Assembly (NCBI GenBank): GCA_004151065.3
Contig: NWUY0300022717.1
Coordinates: forward strand, 10,865 to 31,534
Reading direction: 5' to 3'
DNA: 20,670 nucleotides
Source of the DNA: Larix sibirica
Lineage: Eukaryota > Streptophyta > Pinopsida > Pinales > Pinaceae
The translations under genes were made by a program, and so were the position numbers. Below are positions 19,162 through 20,670 of this stretch, piece by piece. Every line of letters begins with the position of its first letter. Within the stretch, counting starts at the first letter, position 1. The notes below the pieces were generated by a model, which had not been told where the DNA came from, ran no database searches, and worked only from the letters and a program-made list of their open reading frames with translations.

Positions 19162-20347
19162 ATGAATTTCGATGCTTGTTATGAATGGTCTATGTGGGAA
19201 TGTAGTGCCTTTTACCAATATTGGTGTCAAATTCCTTTCACACAATAAGAGATCACACTTTCTCAACAAAATCCACTACAACAACCTTTGAAAGTGTCCA
19301 AACTTTTCAATCCTATGCAACCCTTAGTCCTGAAAATGTTCTTAATTTTGTGGTTAATAAACCAACAAAGAAATACAAATGAACTTTACGTTATTATTCT
19401 AGTAACCTTGCTAATGTGCAATGAAATTGGTATGGATGAGTTATAGGACCCAAAGATGGCCTCAAAAGAGAAAATAAATAGAAAGACGTAATTCTAAAAA
19501 ATAGCCTAGACAAAAAATAATCAACAGAGCCAGATGTGGACATAGGAACCCTAGGACCACTCTATGGGGATAACTTGTGCAGAATAGATGTAAACACCAA
19601 TTATCAATGGGGGGAGTTTACCAAATGTTTAAGGAAGAAACTTATCCATGGATATCGTTATCACCGGGAAAAGTAAATATAGACTTTCCACTTGATTAGA
19701 TAATTAGAAAGTCAGGTCTCCACAAAGTGGATGCCAGACTAGCAATTTTCCCCTGTGTCAAGTTCATATCTTGGTTAATTTGATATACTGACATTGAAAA
19801 CATGCTAGTAAAGGATGCAGAAGGAAAGGTCATTGCTTCATTTCAACCTTCATGCCTGGATATTCATCACAAGTTCCCTACAACCCTTGTAGATTTCTTG
19901 AGAGAACACGTCTTACAATTTTCCCATAGTTATCATGAGCTTCTCAAAAGTTGGGTGGATTAATAAGAGGGCCTTTAGGGTTAGTATATCGGATGTATAC
20001 TCAACAACACATCTCATGACAAATTCTAGAATAATTGTGGCCTTGATAAGAATATTATATAGAGAGGAAGATGCTACACATTTGATGAAAGCTTGTGCCC
20101 ATTGATATACCAAGTCAAAAAGGTTGGAAAAATATTCAATTGAGCCTCCATATTCTCAACCCTGTTGAGCCAGGTTACATATATATCCTAATACATATCT
20201 AGAGGGATTCTTATAACCTTCCACATGTCATCATACATGTTGGATGTGGCCCGTTACAATTTTTTTTCTAGAGATGGGATGGTAGTGGCAGCCCAATGGA
20301 AATCCTATCCATGTGTAATGCCAGAATTTCTAGGAATGCTTGACTAA
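19162..20347 (+). pseudogene. Broken coding sequence of unrecognised family (about 390 codons)
   Basis: Protein-like sequence continues across successive frames. From the ATG at 19162 it reads MNFDACYEWSMWECSAFYQY. A second frame (about 19340-19665) reads NVLNFVVNKPTKKYK, NWYG, GPKDG and, further on, VDIGTLGPLYGDNLCRIDV and WGEFTKCLRKKLIHGYRYH. A third (to 19963) reads LHKVDARLAIFPCVKFISWL, then NMLVKDAEGKVIASFQPSCL. Another (19964-20104) reads RAFRVSISDVYSTTHLMTNS, then IIVALIRILYREEDATHLMK. The last ends with FHMSSYMLDVARYNFF, MPEFLGMLD and a stop at 20345-20347. Several internal stops are TGA where a Trp fits (for example around NWYG). The aromatic-rich, non-repetitive composition and continuity argue against chance. 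I do not recognise the family; a gag-like protein of a retroelement or a decayed host gene are both possible. Confidence 0.5.
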
Positions 20348-20670
20348 AACAGGTTGTTTCCACATAAGTTAAAAAACCTTAAGCAACCACTCACACAAAT
20401 ATATAATCGATTGACACACCGGTGTTTTATGTGGTGAAAACCCTTAGAGAGGGAGATAGCCCATGGACCCAACGAACACGGCCACTTGAGGCAATATATT
20501 AATGCAAAATGAAAACATTTTACATATGAGTTTGTCACAATTAATCATCAACAAAAGACCCTCCATGGTATTTAAATATAGATCATGGATTAATCAAGTG
20601 CTAAACCATGTATCAATATAGCCATTAAGATCGAAATTAAGATGAATCGTCAGATCACTCTATGTCTAGA
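20348..20670 (-). mobile_element. Copia-like LTR fragment, minus strand
   Basis: On the minus strand a TATA region (20569-20580) is followed by CTCTCTAAGGGTTTTCACCA at about 20450 and then ACACCGGTGTGTC. An AAGGGTTTTC.AC block near the R-U5 border is a hallmark of many plant copia LTRs. U3 continues beyond the right edge of the window. No primer-binding site is seen on the left (downstream in element direction), so the element is truncated there or its border is not where I place it. Confidence 0.45.
20569..20580 (-). promoter_or_regulatory. TATA box of the right-end LTR
   Basis: TATATTTAAATA on the minus strand lies upstream of the conserved AAGGGTTTTC block, consistent with a U3 promoter. 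Confidence 0.4.

Overview
This window looks like intergenic DNA from a large, repeat-rich plant nuclear genome. It is AT-rich, with no intact gene in 20.7 kb, and every coding signal I can read is a decayed transposable-element remnant or a pseudogene. The families present (a plant Ty3/gypsy gag-protease block, L1-type plant LINE reverse transcriptases, copia-like LTR pieces) and the depth of decay suggest a seed plant, and I lean towards a gymnosperm such as a conifer. That last step is inference. I see no bacterial operon, CRISPR array, tRNA or rRNA.

Layout, left to right. The window opens with the tail and 3' LTR of an LTR retrotransposon (1-330). Next comes a stretch unusually rich in GAGTC/GACTC that contains a 108-bp tandem duplication (859-1379). 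A minus-strand LINE fragment (2131-2605) is cut exactly where a Ty3/gypsy 5' LTR begins (2606). That gypsy element runs LTR, primer-binding site, leader, gag and protease, and breaks off at about 5604 before its reverse transcriptase. There it meets the reverse-transcriptase domain of a plus-strand LINE (5605-7770), followed by LINE 3' flank and (AC)n microsatellites.

At 8370 there is a single N. Everything from 6231 to 8350 is then repeated almost perfectly at 8371-10488. The position of the N beside an (AC)n tract points to an assembly duplication (overlapping contigs or haplotigs) rather than a biological one.

From 10489 to about 19161 I recognise no gene. This part holds a 311-bp tandem duplication (12244-12866), a perfect 59-bp duplication (13900-14017), a tight cluster of short palindromes (18071-18271) and a short TTCAAAAGTT repeat (18438-18505). 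From 19162 to 20347 there is a coding sequence broken by stops and frameshifts, roughly 390 codons long, of a family I cannot name. The window ends in a minus-strand copia-like LTR fragment (20348-20670).

Nothing here acts together as a pathway; the window is a record of nested insertions and decay. The observations most worth following are the N-joined duplication, the unrecognised pseudogene at the right end, and the palindrome cluster.
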